Shown: positions 11,293-22,632 of the stretch, piece by piece
Layout: each line of letters starts with the position of its first letter
Position numbering within the stretch: position 1 is the stretch's first letter
Assembly: GCA_963556145.1 (NCBI GenBank)
Contig: OY744464.1
Coordinates: forward strand, 620,001-684,000
Length of the DNA: 64,000 bases
Direction of reading: 5' to 3'
Origin: Hygrocybe punicea
Lineage: Eukaryota > Basidiomycota > Agaricomycetes > Agaricales > Hygrophoraceae
Notes under the pieces: model-generated
Seen by the model: only the letters and a program-made list of their open reading frames with translations
What the model was told of the DNA's origin: nothing
The model's database searches: none
Made by a program: the position numbers and the translations under genes

Positions 11293-13018
11293 CAGTAGAT
11301 CTACACATCCGCTTTTGGCGTCTTTGCGTGCTTTTTTAAGCTCAAAAAAGCTTCATAAGTTCAAAAAGCAATAAGCACGCCATGCTTAAATTGGCGGGGT
11401 CGATCCGCTTTTATAAGACTAGAAAAGAATGAAAAAGGAAGGGAAGGCACTTCGGACTTATGCAAAAGAACCGGAGCTTTATGTTTTCTGGCTCAATTTG
11501 TCACTCGTTATTACGGTTCAAAGCAGGGGTTATATTTTAATACGATACTACAAAACGACCTGTATTGGTTCCTACCGCTCTCGTCTCCGTTGTCTCTCGT
11601 CGTCCCACTATAGTTAGTCAGTACAGGACAAGTATAAGGCAATGAAACTTAAATTTTCAGTGGGGATGGGTGTACCATCCCCACTGCATCCTCATGATTT
11701 TGGGCTTGACGCTTCATCAGCTGCGCTGTCTGGTAAAGCCACGAGGTCGCGAACTTGGTAGCCTTGACTGTCCTCGTCACGTTGCGTGTCCGTCCTTCAG
11801 CGTGTATCGCTGCAATGTTTTGCTGCGTGTCCTTCGATTCCGGGGAGTCTTTCCAGATATCGTACCAATTCTGTTCGCTCGTCGCAGTCGCCCGACGGCT
11901 GTCACCAGAGTAGTCAGAATAGCTGCGACTAGAACGAACAGAAACCCTACCTGACGTATACTGTGGAGTAGGCATATCAGCAACCCACAAAATAAGAAAA
12001 CAACAAGAGACACGTACGTGCACAATATGGCCTGTCCATGGTCAACGGCCAGACTACGAAGGAATGACATGGTAGCCCAAGCGCTCTGCGTATCAAGTCC
12101 CGAGGTTGGCTCGTCGAGGAACAACAGGAGCTTTGGCTGAGGGAGCGTCAACATAGGGAGGGCGAGAGCGGCAGGATAAAGTTGCTCTCACCTTGGCCGC
12201 TAACTCCACGCCAATGGTTGTCCGTTTACGGTACTTGATTCCAAGAGACCCAACCGTTGCATCAGCGTATGCCTCCAATCCACACATCCTGAGACACTTT
12301 TCAACGCTGTCACCCCATTTAGCGTGAACTTGGCTGAAAAAGAGCCATTTGTTGCTGTTGCGTAGCGGTGTTCTGAGTATGAATCCTTCCAGTGGATTTG
12401 GGGTTGATGGTGGCGGCTTTAGAGTGAAAGTAAAAGTCTTAATATTAATTCATGAATAAAGAAGAAAGTGACTTACTTACCTTGGGTGCTCTTCCGTCAA
12501 TGGTTTTTGTCTAAGTTGAACTGTGTACAAACAAAGCCAAAGGAAGGACTTAGCGATTTTGAGTTGCAACCAGTTCAAACCACGACACAGGCAACAGCAA
12601 GGGACAATAACGGGCACCCATGGGAGAAGAGGAAACGTGCAGCGGGAGTGGGGCACCCACCGCCACTTCACTAGGTACGTTTTTTAAAAGAATTGGATAC
12701 GGGGGGCACATTTGAAGTTGGGGTACCGTATAGTGATCAGCTACCGTGTCCGAGTCGATTCTCCTCCCAGAAGACAGAGCCAAATTCCATTCTTAATAGT
12801 TACTATATGTCAACCAATACGTAGACCATCATAGTCACAAAATTGCTTGTTGATGCTCCCCGCTCACTGATCAACTCGAAAGCACCAGTCCAATTGAATA
12901 AGCAAAAAGCATTTGAAAAGCTTTGATAAGTTGGGTTAAGTCCACTGACAAAAGCATAAGCTTGACTAAATAAGCACAAAGCCGCGCAAAGCCAAAATAA
13001 GAAAGTGTAGATCTACTG
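11293..13018. mobile_element. terminal-inverted-repeat element carrying an ABC-transporter gene fragment
   Basis: The ends are perfect inverted repeats CAGTAGATCTACAC (11293) and its complement ending at 13018. Weaker similarity extends inward (CGCTTTTGGCGTCTTTGCG against TTTTGGCTTTGCGCGG), and AAGCTT-rich subterminal DNA lies on both sides. It interrupts the CHAT gene, and the dinucleotide AT is found on both sides (11291-11292, 13019-13020), consistent with a 2-bp target duplication. There is no transposase inside. The interior (about 11650-12345) is a piece of a PDR-type ABC transporter gene with its intron, so this resembles Pack-type elements that carry host gene pieces. The superfamily is not determined. 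Confidence 0.8.
11655..12345 (-). pseudogene. PDR-type ABC transporter gene fragment inside the TIR element
   Basis: On the minus strand 12340-12184 reads VEKCLRMCGLEAYADATVG, then KYRKRTTIGVELAAK. An intron (about 12183-12132, GTGAGA to CAG) is followed by [20 protein letters not shown], that is the Walker B/D-loop (LDEPTSGLD), and [16 protein letters not shown]. This is the first nucleotide-binding domain of a fungal PDR/CDR pleiotropic drug transporter. The HQP segment expected next is absent. Farther on (about 11905-11665) come [27 protein letters not shown] and FATSWLYQTAQLMKRQA, which in intact transporters lie just before the first membrane domain. A stretch between the two pieces has been lost, and the Walker A and membrane domains are missing. 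It retains a spliceable intron, so it was copied from DNA, not from mRNA. Confidence 0.8.
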
Positions 13019-13140
13019 ATGTGCAGAGTTGCGATTATTCAGAGGCAGCAGCAGCCCTCAACCAAGCAGTGTCAAATCTCAGGCAAGATGACAAAGTGAC
13101 GTTGGACCGATGGGTTCCGTTCATCCATTTTGGTATATAA

Positions 13141-13448
13141 GCAACCTGTGAGTATCTTTGCGGTTTATTCTGTCAGGTGAACTGATTCGTGAACAGAGCT
13201 GGATCCTGGATATGGTTAAAAAAACCCAAGCTATTACATTGAAAACAATCAAGCTTGTAAGCTTAAGTATAGTATAAGAACTGCGGTACACAACTTTTTC
13301 GAATTTCCCGTCCATAGTGAAAGTACTGAACGTTGATTCGGAGCTCCCACGCTGTCGACATGATCTAGCGCCCATCACGGCGTTGCTCATACATCGTCTC
13401 CTCTCGCGGGACTCAACTCAGCTTCTTATTCTCTTCGAGCAATTTAAC
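13141..13448. other. spacer and probable promoter of the 13.4-kb gene
   Basis: Intergenic DNA between the end of the CHAT relic and the next start codon. The sequence just upstream of 13449 is open in the same frame, but the methionine at 13449 is preferred because recalled relatives begin at that point. No clear TATA box. Confidence 0.35.
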
Positions 13449-14377
13449 ATGCCGTTGTCACTTGAAAAGCGCAACAGACGTTTGTACGTTGATCTACTCT
13501 ACCAGGCAACGGACATGTACGCCAATTTTCTACCAGCCAGCGAAGTAAATCTCGGAGATTATGGTCTTGTGACCAAGGCGGGAGAGTTCATAAAGTCGGG
13601 TAACGTTTTAGAGGACTATCCGGCTCTGAAGGGGGAGTTGGGTGAGGGCAGGGTGACACCGGAAGAGACCAAACATTACTTTGTCTCTCGGAGTAAGGGC
13701 ACCGCATCGAGCATGAACGTTCCAATGTGAGCTAGAATTTACTTGTTAGGTCTGCCGTGCTCAATGTTTCTGTTTCAAACAGAGAAATACCTGCAATAGC
13801 GAATTGCTCCCTCAAGTTTGGATGGAATATCAGGAAAGATCGACATGCCGTTCTTGTCATGATCGATCCTAACCTATACGAGCTCCAATACGAGGGGCGC
13901 CTTCAAGCATTTCTCCAGACGAAACCTGAACTGGTCGAAAAAGCGTTTGTGACGAAAGTCTATCGGTGCTCTACTTATGCCCTGCTCATCACCGATGGGC
14001 ATTCAGGTCAAGTGTATGTTGGGTTTAAAGCAGAAATGCCTGGTCCCACCCCATCTAGAATCGAGTTGGGCGTGGCAGTCAGCCAGCATTGGCAGACATC
14101 TAGTCACGGCTGGAGCACAGGAAGATATGATGCTTCGCGTCATCCGTATTCGCCTCTGGCAACGCTCAGACAGGTTGAAGCTAAAGATCCCGTCGGCGGA
14201 TTTCGAGAAGGTTCTCCAGACAGATGCACCGATACTCTGCAGATGGCGGATTACATTCTGCCGTGGGGGGAGCTTGACGAGGATGGAAGAGAGATAGACG
14301 TGGACAAAGACGATGTCGAGTAAGTTCAAGAGTAATCGAATGTAATAATAGTACGTGTGTTTCCTAGGCTGGAATAG
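13449..14377 (+). CDS. conserved hypothetical protein, fungal family of unknown function
   Basis: Exon 1 (13449-13726) encodes MPLSLEKRNRRLYVDLLYQA..NFLPASEVNLGDYG and KAGEFIKSGN. A 56-nt GT-AG intron (13727-13782) is removed in frame, and exon 2 continues EIPAIANCSLKFGWN, HAVLVMIDPNLYELQ, EKAFVTKVYRCSTYALLI and HPYSPLATLRQVEAKDPVGG. A last intron (14320-14367) is optional: reading through stops at TAA 14321, and splicing adds two residues and stops at 14375-14377. The product is about 280 residues with no signal peptide, membrane helix or recognised catalytic motif. Mushroom genomes have many similar proteins that start MPF/MPLS and have the YANFLP..LGDYG pattern; their role is unknown to me. 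No lesions are seen, so it is probably an ordinary host gene between transposons. Confidence 0.75.
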
Positions 14378-15800
14378 CATGCTCCCTCATTGTCTCTATA
14401 TCCCTTTCCTCAAAAGTCGCCATTGGTTATGTAGCGCCCGCCTCATCTCGTTCAGACTAACTCTACTTGATCACAAACCCTTTCTCTTCCTCGTTGCTCA
14501 AGTGATTGAGTGCCGTTGCCGAACCTCTCGATTTGCAATACATGCTTGTAAGGAACGTCATAGCGGTAGGGGGGACGTGTGAGACATGCCAACGAACTGC
14601 TTTCCCATCCTGCCTTATTTCCTGCTCTCTTATTCCAATCTCGCATCCATGCCTTTCTAGTGATTCAACAATGGCCGCTAGACGTCATATTCGCGAGCTT
14701 TAGGATGAGGGGATAGCGTGTTCGTTTGGGCCAACCAAGCAAGCGGTGAGGGCACTGGATCAAAGGTTAGTATCATTATCCGACAGAGTTCGATTTTGGC
14801 AGGCGTATACTTACCCAAACCATTGATTTTGCCGCTTCTGGAAAGTTGACTGAGAGGGTTGGGGTGAGCCTGGGACATTCTTGTAAATCCGTTGATCCAG
14901 GGTTGAAGCGAGGGAAGTGAGCATACCAACGGAGCCGTTGCCGTCCTCCTGCCCTACTCATCCCTCTCCCACCCTGTTGCTGGGTCGCGAAAACCACGGG
15001 TCATAGTCACTGTTGCTCAGTGGCGGCCGCCGGGATGCCAAAGAGGTGAAAGTACATCTTCAGGCTGCAGAGAGAAATAGAGAGGTAGGACATATCATTG
15101 ATGGGAGGCCCCATACATCTCATTCAAGGATCGACGGCGACCCGACGAAGCCCTGTATCCATAAGCCCTCTTATGCAGATCTGAGACGGCAAAATCGTTC
15201 TAGCCTTCAATAGATATACTATTTGTCCCCTGGTTCATGATTCTGTGACCATTATCCGATGGGCCGTCCACACAGATAGATCACGGCCGTAGCTGAGATG
15301 GGGGGCGGACTTTGTACCACAATCGATGCTGGCTAACGAGGAACTTTTGTGACAGTTGCAGGGCATCACCAGTTATTTGCCATAATGGATATGGGCGATC
15401 CTCGAGGCGACTGTAGGTCCGCATTTAGTGAAAACTCGGATCGCTGAGACTGAATCACGTACAGCACAGTTTCCCATTCATATAACTCCTATGCATCCAC
15501 TAGTAGAATGTACCCGAAATTATGGCTATAGCGCCCCCCGCGAGTGGTTGAAACAGCACGGGCTGAAGCACACCCACATCGAAGATGGTCCGTATACGAA
15601 TATATCGTCATCAATGCGTCGAAGAAAATCACTCGTGATGGGCCCGTTTGGGCGACTGGCATCACGTCAAGGCTGATGAGCACGACATCGTTCGTTCCAT
15701 GACTTGATTTGCGGTTGGACACAAGAAGTCACAGAAAGACAGGGAGGGGGATAATTCTGGAGAGGATTCAATGGCTGAAGTGCTGGAGGAAGTTCCGAGT
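14378..15800. other. gene-free stretch between host gene and KDZ element
   Basis: About 1.4 kb of balanced composition. Short frames (for example 15428-15676) lack domains, splice patterns or repeats that would support them. Nothing further is seen. Confidence 0.45.
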
Positions 15801-15974
15801 CCTAAATGTATATTTAGGATCGGTCTATTTGAGGACCACACCTAGCCAAATTTTCGTCCGAAAATCCGGATAAGTCCCTTACCCTATACCGTACTAACCC
15901 TATACAGCCTATGGCCTTCAACGATATACAAAGGGCTGTAAAAATTCACCACAACCCGTCGATAGCTCAGTTAA

Positions 15975-16085
15975 CAACAACGGTTTGTACAAACCATTTC
16001 AGTTAGTGAGACAGTATATATAAACCGTTTCAGCCGTTTCCATAGTATTTGGTGTATTTAAACCATATCCAGCCGGTTTTTAAAT
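15975..16085. repeat. left subterminal motif cluster of the KDZ element
   Basis: Short related motifs ACGGTTTGTACAAACCAT, AAACCGTTTCAGCCGTTTC and AAACCATATCCAGCCGGTTT lie in close succession. They resemble the TATGGTTTCAG..ATACCAT units at the right end, as expected for transposase binding sites. Function is inferred from position only. Confidence 0.4.
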
Positions 16086-16154
16086 TTATAAAAAAAGTTG
16101 GGTATACAAAACAGGCCAGGCTGGACAATATATGTATATTACTTCGCTATAGCA

Positions 16155-17334
16155 CTACTCTCCCAGCCCAAGCCTCAATTTATATTGGGCAATTAATGCG
16201 TCTTTCTGTGCCATCAATGCGTCCTTCTCCGTCAACTCTGCATTCTGCTGTGCCAGTTCTTGTCGCGCAGCCTGAGCCTCGGCCTCAGCAGCCTCAGCCG
16301 TTTTGGTAGCCTCAGCCAAGGCCTTACCTAACTGAAGTGCCTCCTTTCGTCTTGCATTGATAAGCCCGCTGACCAAGATATTGAATTGATTGACGAGCTC
16401 CTGGACATCGGATTTGGCTTCTCGTCGAAGGCGAGGGGATGTGTAATGGATGAATTGGCCGGTTGCATTAGGTTGCTGAGCAGCAACAAAAAACCAACAA
16501 TTAGTTTCGAGGCTGACACGTTCAGCCTAATGTAAAAGTCTCATCAGCCAAATGTACAGGGAGGAGGTTAGAGAATAACTTTCCCGGACTACTATATCTT
16601 CCATGCAGCGGGAAAAACGAAGTGCTGCTTTACCTGACTGTGTTTCGAGTGGGCGAAGTGGCTTGGTTCTAAGGACAGCTGAGGGCCAGTCAATCAGCCC
16701 CCGTGAGGAACAAGGGGTTGTCGACTTACTCCATTGATCATTCCCACGTTTGGCACCTTCGACAACGCCGTAAAGTTGGTTGTTGCTCGTGACACGACGT
16801 TGTGCTTGTGACACTGGCGAAGTATTCTGGGATGTACCGTTGAGCAAGGCTGGGTCGATTGCAGGAACCTTGCATGTTGATTTGATGTTTTAGGTTAGTT
16901 TTCGTTCGGAAGAAAAAAAAAGAAAGACTTACATAGGGTGTTCCTGGGGGTGTCTGTGTGTTTGATGGCACCGGGTCTTGTGTGTCCTCCAAGGCACGCT
17001 GCGAGAATCAGAAGGTGACAAATGGTATACTGGAAAACACACCGTTGGCGAGAACACGTCCGGGAGATTCTGAGAGTCGCCGAAAGCGCCCTGTGTGAGA
17101 GAAGGAATCGGAGCTTGACAGAGGGAGGCTAAACTCCCATGTGGCACCGTTTGTGACATATCGAGGGGGTTGTCTCCGATAACGTGCTGTGAGAAAGGTA
17201 GCGTCAGAGCTTGAGGGCTGTAGGATACAGACTGCTCAACATACCTCACCCGAGCCGCCATTTTCCTGTTGAATGAACTCAACTTGATCCGAGTTCTCTG
17301 GTTGGATGCGAGAAATATCGAAGCTATCGCCCAT
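16155..17334 (-). CDS. KDZ-element accessory protein with C-terminal coiled coil
   Basis: The gene starts at ATG 17334-17332 (MGDSFDISRIQPENSDQVEF) and is divergent to the transposase with a 348-bp gap. Introns with GT-AG ends give exons reading HVIGDNPLDMSQTVPHG, then LPDVFSPT, RALEDTQDPVPSNTQTPPG, PAIDPALLNGTSQNTSPVSQ, a weak middle exon near 16740, and QPNATGQFIHYTSPRLRREA. The gene ends with a long heptad-rich helix (16376-16155: KALAEATKTAEAAEAEAQAA, ELTEKDALMAQKDALI) and TAG at 16157-16155. The N-terminal half is polar and probably disordered. I recognise no domain. A coiled coil encoded beside the transposase suggests a multimerising partner or regulator, which is inference only. Exact middle exon limits are uncertain. 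Confidence 0.6.
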
Positions 17335-17682
17335 GATGTTTGCCTGCAATTTGCTCAGTTATGAGTCCATTCAAAGGTTAACGCTAACACATACCGATGA
17401 CAAGTACTGTCTCCCCGCTTTTGTGTGTTCGCATTGCACCCTCAGAGGGTTACCAGGGCATTTCTTGCAGTGTCGAGCCCTGCGGGAACGAGCAGGTGCC
17501 ATGAAGTCAAAAAGTTAGGGTGGGAGAAAAAAAGTAAGTTTGTTTACCCCTTGAGCATTATTTTCTTGAAGTGGAACGGTGTAGTTTTACCATCTGAGGG
17601 AAGGGAAATGGTGTAGAAATACCAAACTCGCGTTCAGTCTGTAGCCTCGTGACCAGGAGTTCCCAACTAAGCTCCGCCTTCT
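17335..17682. promoter_or_regulatory. bidirectional promoter region of the KDZ element
   Basis: 348 bp between two divergent start codons. It should hold both promoters. No clear TATA box is seen; A-rich tracts occur near 17520-17535. The assignment rests on the divergent arrangement. Confidence 0.4.
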
Positions 17683-20600
17683 TTGATGTCGGACGACCCG
17701 TCTAGTCCCCCCCTCCAGCGCATCTTACTTGATTCACCACCTGATTCACCCATTTTGTGCAATGTTTCCGCCGCCGCCGCTATCGACCCTCCACATTTGT
17801 TTTATCGCTCACCCCAACTAGTTATCAAACCCACCCCAATGAAACGCCCCAGGAAAAAAAACCCCCAACACCCTGCTCATCGCCTGAAGCGCTTCCGTAC
17901 AGGAGCTCGCGGTGGCCAGGAATCCCAGCCCGAAACCTCAGATTGGGCGTCCGAGGCGAGTATTGGCACCTTGGACTACAACGGTGGCTCTTCAAGATCT
18001 CCTTCACCCCCTCCGATCCCAACCATTATTCCGACAGAAGACGATGACTATGAACGCTATGTTAATCTTGTTTTAGCTGATTGTCTTCCATTTTATCAAA
18101 TTTCATCAACGGTGTATGTCGTGCAAGGGTGGGACCGGAAGAACAATGAACCTACGGTGCGTACTTCTATTTGACATCAGACAAGCTATTGAACGTGCAG
18201 CAGTCTCATTGGCATCACCTGCAACGGAAGCGGATCGGTGAAGCGTGGGCAATCGCTTGTTTTTGCCCATCTGGTACCACCAGTTCCTGCGTTCACCTCC
18301 GTTTTGCCAGAGACCATGGGGAGGAACATTTCCCCGATGATGATCTGCAACTTAACGGTAAAAATGTTCTTTCAGGGTGTGCTGTACTCATGCAAATTCA
18401 CCAGGCGATACCGACAAAGTTATACTGTTCTCGCGCCAAGCCACCGATGATGTTATGTATTCCAACCACTTCTCTGTCGTTTTTGAGGGTCAAACCTCTG
18501 TGAAGAATCGAGCTGTGGTCTCATACTATGGAAATGATGCGGGTTCTGGGAAATGGACTTGCCAGAAAGATCGGGGCAGCACTTGTGGCCACATAATGCA
18601 AGCGCGTCATGGGCTACAAAAGTTGGTACGAACAGATCCCACTGCGAGGGACGAAACGGTGCCAGAAGAATCGGCTGTCCTGAGTGAGTCGATTGCCCAT
18701 ATCAATGCTGTCGCTCTCATATGGTTTGGAAGTTCCTCGTGTTCGCGGGGCTACAGCTCGGGGTGACAAAGCCATATCTTACCTGCCCATACACGTACCC
18801 ATCTGGGCATCTCTCCCAAATGACTTACAGCTCTATCCACGTCCTCTACCCCTTCACGGCCCACCTGATATATTGTTCTTGGATGACAGCTCTTCCTGCT
18901 TGTGTTCTTTGCCACGTATGCTGTATTCTCCATTCCTCGCTATACAAGAACGTACATGTACAATCTATACCACTACCCGAGCTCACCAAGTGAAGATTCA
19001 ATTACAACGTTGTCCGACATGTGCTCAAAAATTTCACCGCTTCATTGGCCCGGAACCCCGCAACCTTGGCCTTTTCAACTTCAATAATCAAATCGTTTTC
19101 GCTCATGACCTTCTCGACGAGTATACTAGTGCATACACATCTTCAGAGACACCGTTTGCAGCCTGGGTGCTCACAGTGTCCCGTCGATACGAAGTCCACC
19201 AGTCTTGTTTCCCTTTTGTCAACGAGAAGATGTTTCGGAGCGCATGGTTTGCTTACAGCCATTTGCAGCGTTTGGAAACCGATATGCACTGTCCTAAGTG
19301 CGGCCCAGATCCGCAAGACACCATTTGGGATGGTGTCACCCTCGCATTTAGCCAGAAACATCAGCTCCCATCCCTACGTCCGCCAACAATGTTGCATGAG
19401 AAGTCTTTGAAGCGACAGGAAGTACGTTACCGTACTGGCCAGCAGTTGATTCCACAAGTGCAGGTTCGCAAGGCTGTCCGCTTTGTCATCGAAGGCCGCT
19501 CTTTGATTGTCAACTCGGAGGATGACTGGTCGGAGGAGGGAAACGAGTTTCAGGGTCAAAGAAGTCGTCAATCGGAGAAGAAAAAACAAGACTTGCTTTC
19601 CCATGTTGAGGCAATCCCAGATCTCTGCGCCAAGCTGAAGCTAGTGAACGAGTCTCTGAGTGCTCTATTCACTGAGCATTATGGAGTAGCAGCGTTACTC
19701 TCAGGAAAAACCCCGCCTGTAGCATACAAGCGGTTATTTGTGCAGGTGAGCAAGTGATGTCATTGGATTCGACTGTGCGATCTCATGTCAAACTAGCTCA
19801 GTGCTGAAGAATCCGTCCTTCAAATGGCCAATCGACTGGCATTGCAGATGCTCTCTCTATTTGTAACTCAACCAACAGCTCTCAACTCATCTTGTCTTGT
19901 CTGCATTCCGTCCATCTATGAAGTTCTGCAGTACCATGAGTTTCGACAAGAAGCTTACCCGGAGCATCTTCTCGCACTTTGCAAATGGGTTCATGACAGA
20001 GGGCACGGGGCATTGGTTGGACTGATCGTCTATCCAGCTCCACCAATGGATCCCAGTGCACGTCAGACGGATGTTGGGTGGCAAGCGGTGAGATAGCCAC
20101 TTCAAATCTTTGAATATGAGTTTCTAATGTCAGTGCCAACAGACTGGATGCTTCTATACCAAACCACAAATTCGACATCGCCCCGAATATCCACATCTAG
20201 CAAACGACTCACGCAATGAACCTGGGGGCCGACGAGGAGCCAAGTGCTCGAAATATTATTCAAGATACGGAGAGCAGCACCTTACAGGTGGCATCATGTG
20301 CGTGTGGTGTACGCATTCTGTATGCTACGGATTTCACTGCATCCCGAAGGCTGAGGGCCGAAACGATGTATTCTCTGCCATAGTAACTCGGTGGGTCAAG
20401 GCTCCTCGCATCGTCATATACGACTTCGCCTGCGCTTTGGCTCCGTACTGCATGACACGGGAACCTGAGTTCTTTGCCGATACTTTGTTTGTCGTTGACG
20501 CCTTCCACGCCAAGGGTCACACTAGGTGTTCGCCAGGCGCGTTCCTGTCCACATATGCTAACACTGATCCCCGGCTTGCACATATCAACTCAAGCGCTGC

Positions 20601-20742
20601 GGAGTGCGGCAATGGAGGGCTGCATCGGATCCGAAAAAGTGTCAGTTACATGTCTCAAGATTGTGCTATCAAGTACACCAATGTATTTCTTTCAATCTGG
20701 AACCGATCTCGTATTCGGAAACTACTGGGGATAGATAGATGA
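17683..20742 (+). CDS. KDZ transposase with Cys-rich clusters and SWIM-like finger
   Basis: A multi-exon gene with short GT-AG introns and no premature stop after splicing. The Pro/Ser-rich N-terminus carries a basic stretch (KRPRKKNPQHPAHRLKRFR). Next is a SWIM-like finger (18560-18610: WTCQKDRGSTCGHIMQARH), then CxC-type cysteine clusters (LCSLP.. near 18900; RCPTCAQK near 19010; MHCPKCGP near 19285). The core follows: GGIMCVWCTHSVCYGFHCIP (20290), IVIYDFACALAPYC (20415), FVVDAFHAKGHTRCS (20490) and INSSAAECGNGGLHRIRKSV (20585). The Asp of YDFAC, Asp of VVDAFH and Glu of AAECGN are the likely RNase H-fold metal ligands. The end is WNRSRIRKLLGIDR. Introns include 18155-18205 (approximate) and about 18358-18404, with later ones at the VQ/LSAEE and WQA/TGCFY junctions. 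Role: cut-and-paste transposition of this element. Family recalled from KDZ literature, not searched. Confidence 0.85.
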
Positions 20743-20997
20743 CACAGGGGGTTGGAGGTGTGGGGCGGGGTTGCTGTCAAGTACTAAACCAATTCCATTT
20801 TTCTTATCAACCAATGTCCAGCGGGTTCCTGCCAGGGACGTGATCCCCTTTGTCAAAAATGTTCATTTACTTTTGCCAATGGCACTGGCTGATAGATAGC
20901 ACGTCAGGGGCAGGAAATGAAAATGATGTCGGCTCACTAGACCTGAATACACACAAAATTCACCGCAAAGGTGACAACATTTCGTTCACTCTCCACC

Positions 20998-22560
20998 ATG
21001 GACCAAGAGCGGCAAGATATTGGGTTCAGTGAGTGCTCACTTGTCTAGCAGAGTGTGAGAAGCGGGGCTCACCAGTAGCTATCACAGCTGCCCTGGAGAA
21101 GGAAATTCAAGACGCTGTCAGAGTGTTGGAGAGCGCAAAGGCGGAGCTGACCCGCATCACTTCGAAAAAGGCTGCAAAAGCTAAAGGCGGAGGAAAAGGT
21201 AAGCCTTGGCACTGATTCCTATGTAACATGACCCAACCTGGCCTGCAGTCGCAGTCGAAGCAGCGAAAACGCGTCTAGCAGAGGCAGAGACACGCCTGAA
21301 AGAACTCAACACTGAACTAGCATCAGCAAGGGCTGCTGCCGCTGTGAATGCCAAAACTACCAACGTGGAAGACGAAGGTGCAGACAGTGAACGGGACACA
21401 CGGGATTCCGATTCCCTGACGTCGCTAGGCGAAGGTGATGAGTCTGATGACCAGCTGACTGGGTCGGAAACGAGGCCATCTGCTGCACGAGGCAAGGTGG
21501 GAAGAACTTTCTTGATCATTGATGTTCACTGATGTTGACTCGGAGTCAGAGCGCTGGCAAGAGTGTTGAGTCAGGCCGACGCAAGCGTATGGGTAAGGAC
21601 GGTGGGTCAGGCAAACGCAAGAAAAGGCTGCGTCACAATCGTACCCCGGACTCAGAAGGCGACCACGAAGGTGGCAACAACAATAGTGATGAAGGGGAAG
21701 GTTCTGGCGGTGATGCAGATAAACCCACCAAAGATTCAGACACACTTGACAAGGATGCGAAGAAGCTTAACCCGGACTCGGAAAACGAGGAGACGCATGC
21801 CAAAGATTCAGCCAAGCAGCCTGATCTTAAGAGGTTGGCAGGTATTTTCACCGTTTTCTTTTCACAGAGATTCACCTTACTGACTGTAACCGCCGTAGAA
21901 ATTGGCCGTAAAGAGATGGGAGAATTTATGAACACCCAGAGTGGCAAAATTAGCGAGAGTGTCACCCGGGCCATTCGCGACTATCAACATTTCCTTCCCG
22001 AATCTGCTACCACACACCGTCGCCTCGCACTCCACTGCTTAACCACCAATCGCGGTAACGTCATCTGCATTTACCACCACATGACGAAGTCAGGAAAAAT
22101 TTACGACGGCTCAAAGGACTCTAAATTCAAGGTCACCGGCATTTCCTTCCCTCGCAATCTCAAAGCAAAAGCGAAGAGAGGTGCAGATCGCCGATCTGGA
22201 TATCTCAGCTGTGGATGTCCTGAAGACGTTGCATTGCTCGATTTTTACTTCTGGAAAACGTGGACGGCCAGGAATGAGCAAGGGGATGTGGAAGGTCTTG
22301 GGGGTCAACGCATTGATCCACGCCTTCGTCTTTTTTTCAGCCAGTGCTTCACTACAAACACAATGCTCAAGATTGACGATCTGTACACGAAAGGCAAGAC
22401 CCCTGCTGAAGCAGAGCAGAAGAAGATCGAGACTCAGATAATGAGGTTGGCTAGCAGGCTCAAAGATTTGACGGGTACGTGATATTATTTACTTGATTGC
22501 CAGAGGTGATTCCATACATTAGGTACTGAGGATGAAGCCAGTGATGAAGATGTGTTGTAA
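20998..22560 (+). CDS. second KDZ-element accessory protein: coiled coil, acidic linker, conserved C-terminal domain
   Basis: The gene lies 255 bp downstream of the transposase on the same strand. Proposed exons are 20998-21028, 21076-21198, 21249-21496, 21550-21841, 21899-22474 and 22523-22560, all joined at GT-AG sites in frame. It starts MDQERQDIGF, then a helical segment (ITAALEKEIQDAVRVLESAK; KTRLAEAETRLKELNTELAS). A highly charged Ser/Asp/Glu/Lys linker with basic clusters (RRKRM, KRKKRLRHNR), probably nuclear, comes next. A folded domain of about 190 residues follows: EFMNTQSGKISESVTRAIRD, THRRLALHCLTTNRGNVICI, GYLSCGCPEDVALLDFYFW, then RLFFSQCFTTNTMLKIDDLY. It ends in an acidic tail. 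I recognise no known family. Position and intactness suggest an element-encoded protein used in transposition or its control. Confidence 0.65.
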
Positions 22561-22632
22561 GGGTTTTTCGGGTTGTTATACTGTGATTTGAGTATGTATG
22601 TATGTATGAATAGTGGAGATATACCATTGCCC

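Larger units (their letters stand above)
11066..13140 (+). pseudogene. CHAT-domain protease-like gene, C-terminal part, split by an insertion
   Basis: The stretch 11066-11292 encodes the end of a CHAT (caspase-like) domain: LAFLSACHAASG carries the expected catalytic Cys-containing SACH motif, followed by LPGEAMHLAAGLQFTGFSSVIASIWAV and a tail reaching EYLLRNGLH. The frame then runs into the 1,726-bp element and resumes at 13021: VQSCDYSEAAAALNQAV, then VTLDRWVPFIHFGI and TAA at 13138-13140. With the insert and one AT copy removed, LH and VQ join in frame. The upstream part of the gene (the other catalytic residue, His, and any TPR repeats) is missing: coding starts abruptly at the end of the GGTTCAG repeat. 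CHAT proteins in mushrooms are numerous and thought to act as self-defence or cell-death proteases; this copy is dead. Confidence 0.8.

Noticed and set aside
15428..15676. 82-residue frame upstream of the KDZ element
   Set aside because: Isolated, low-evidence frame with no relatives I can recall and no splice-joined neighbours.
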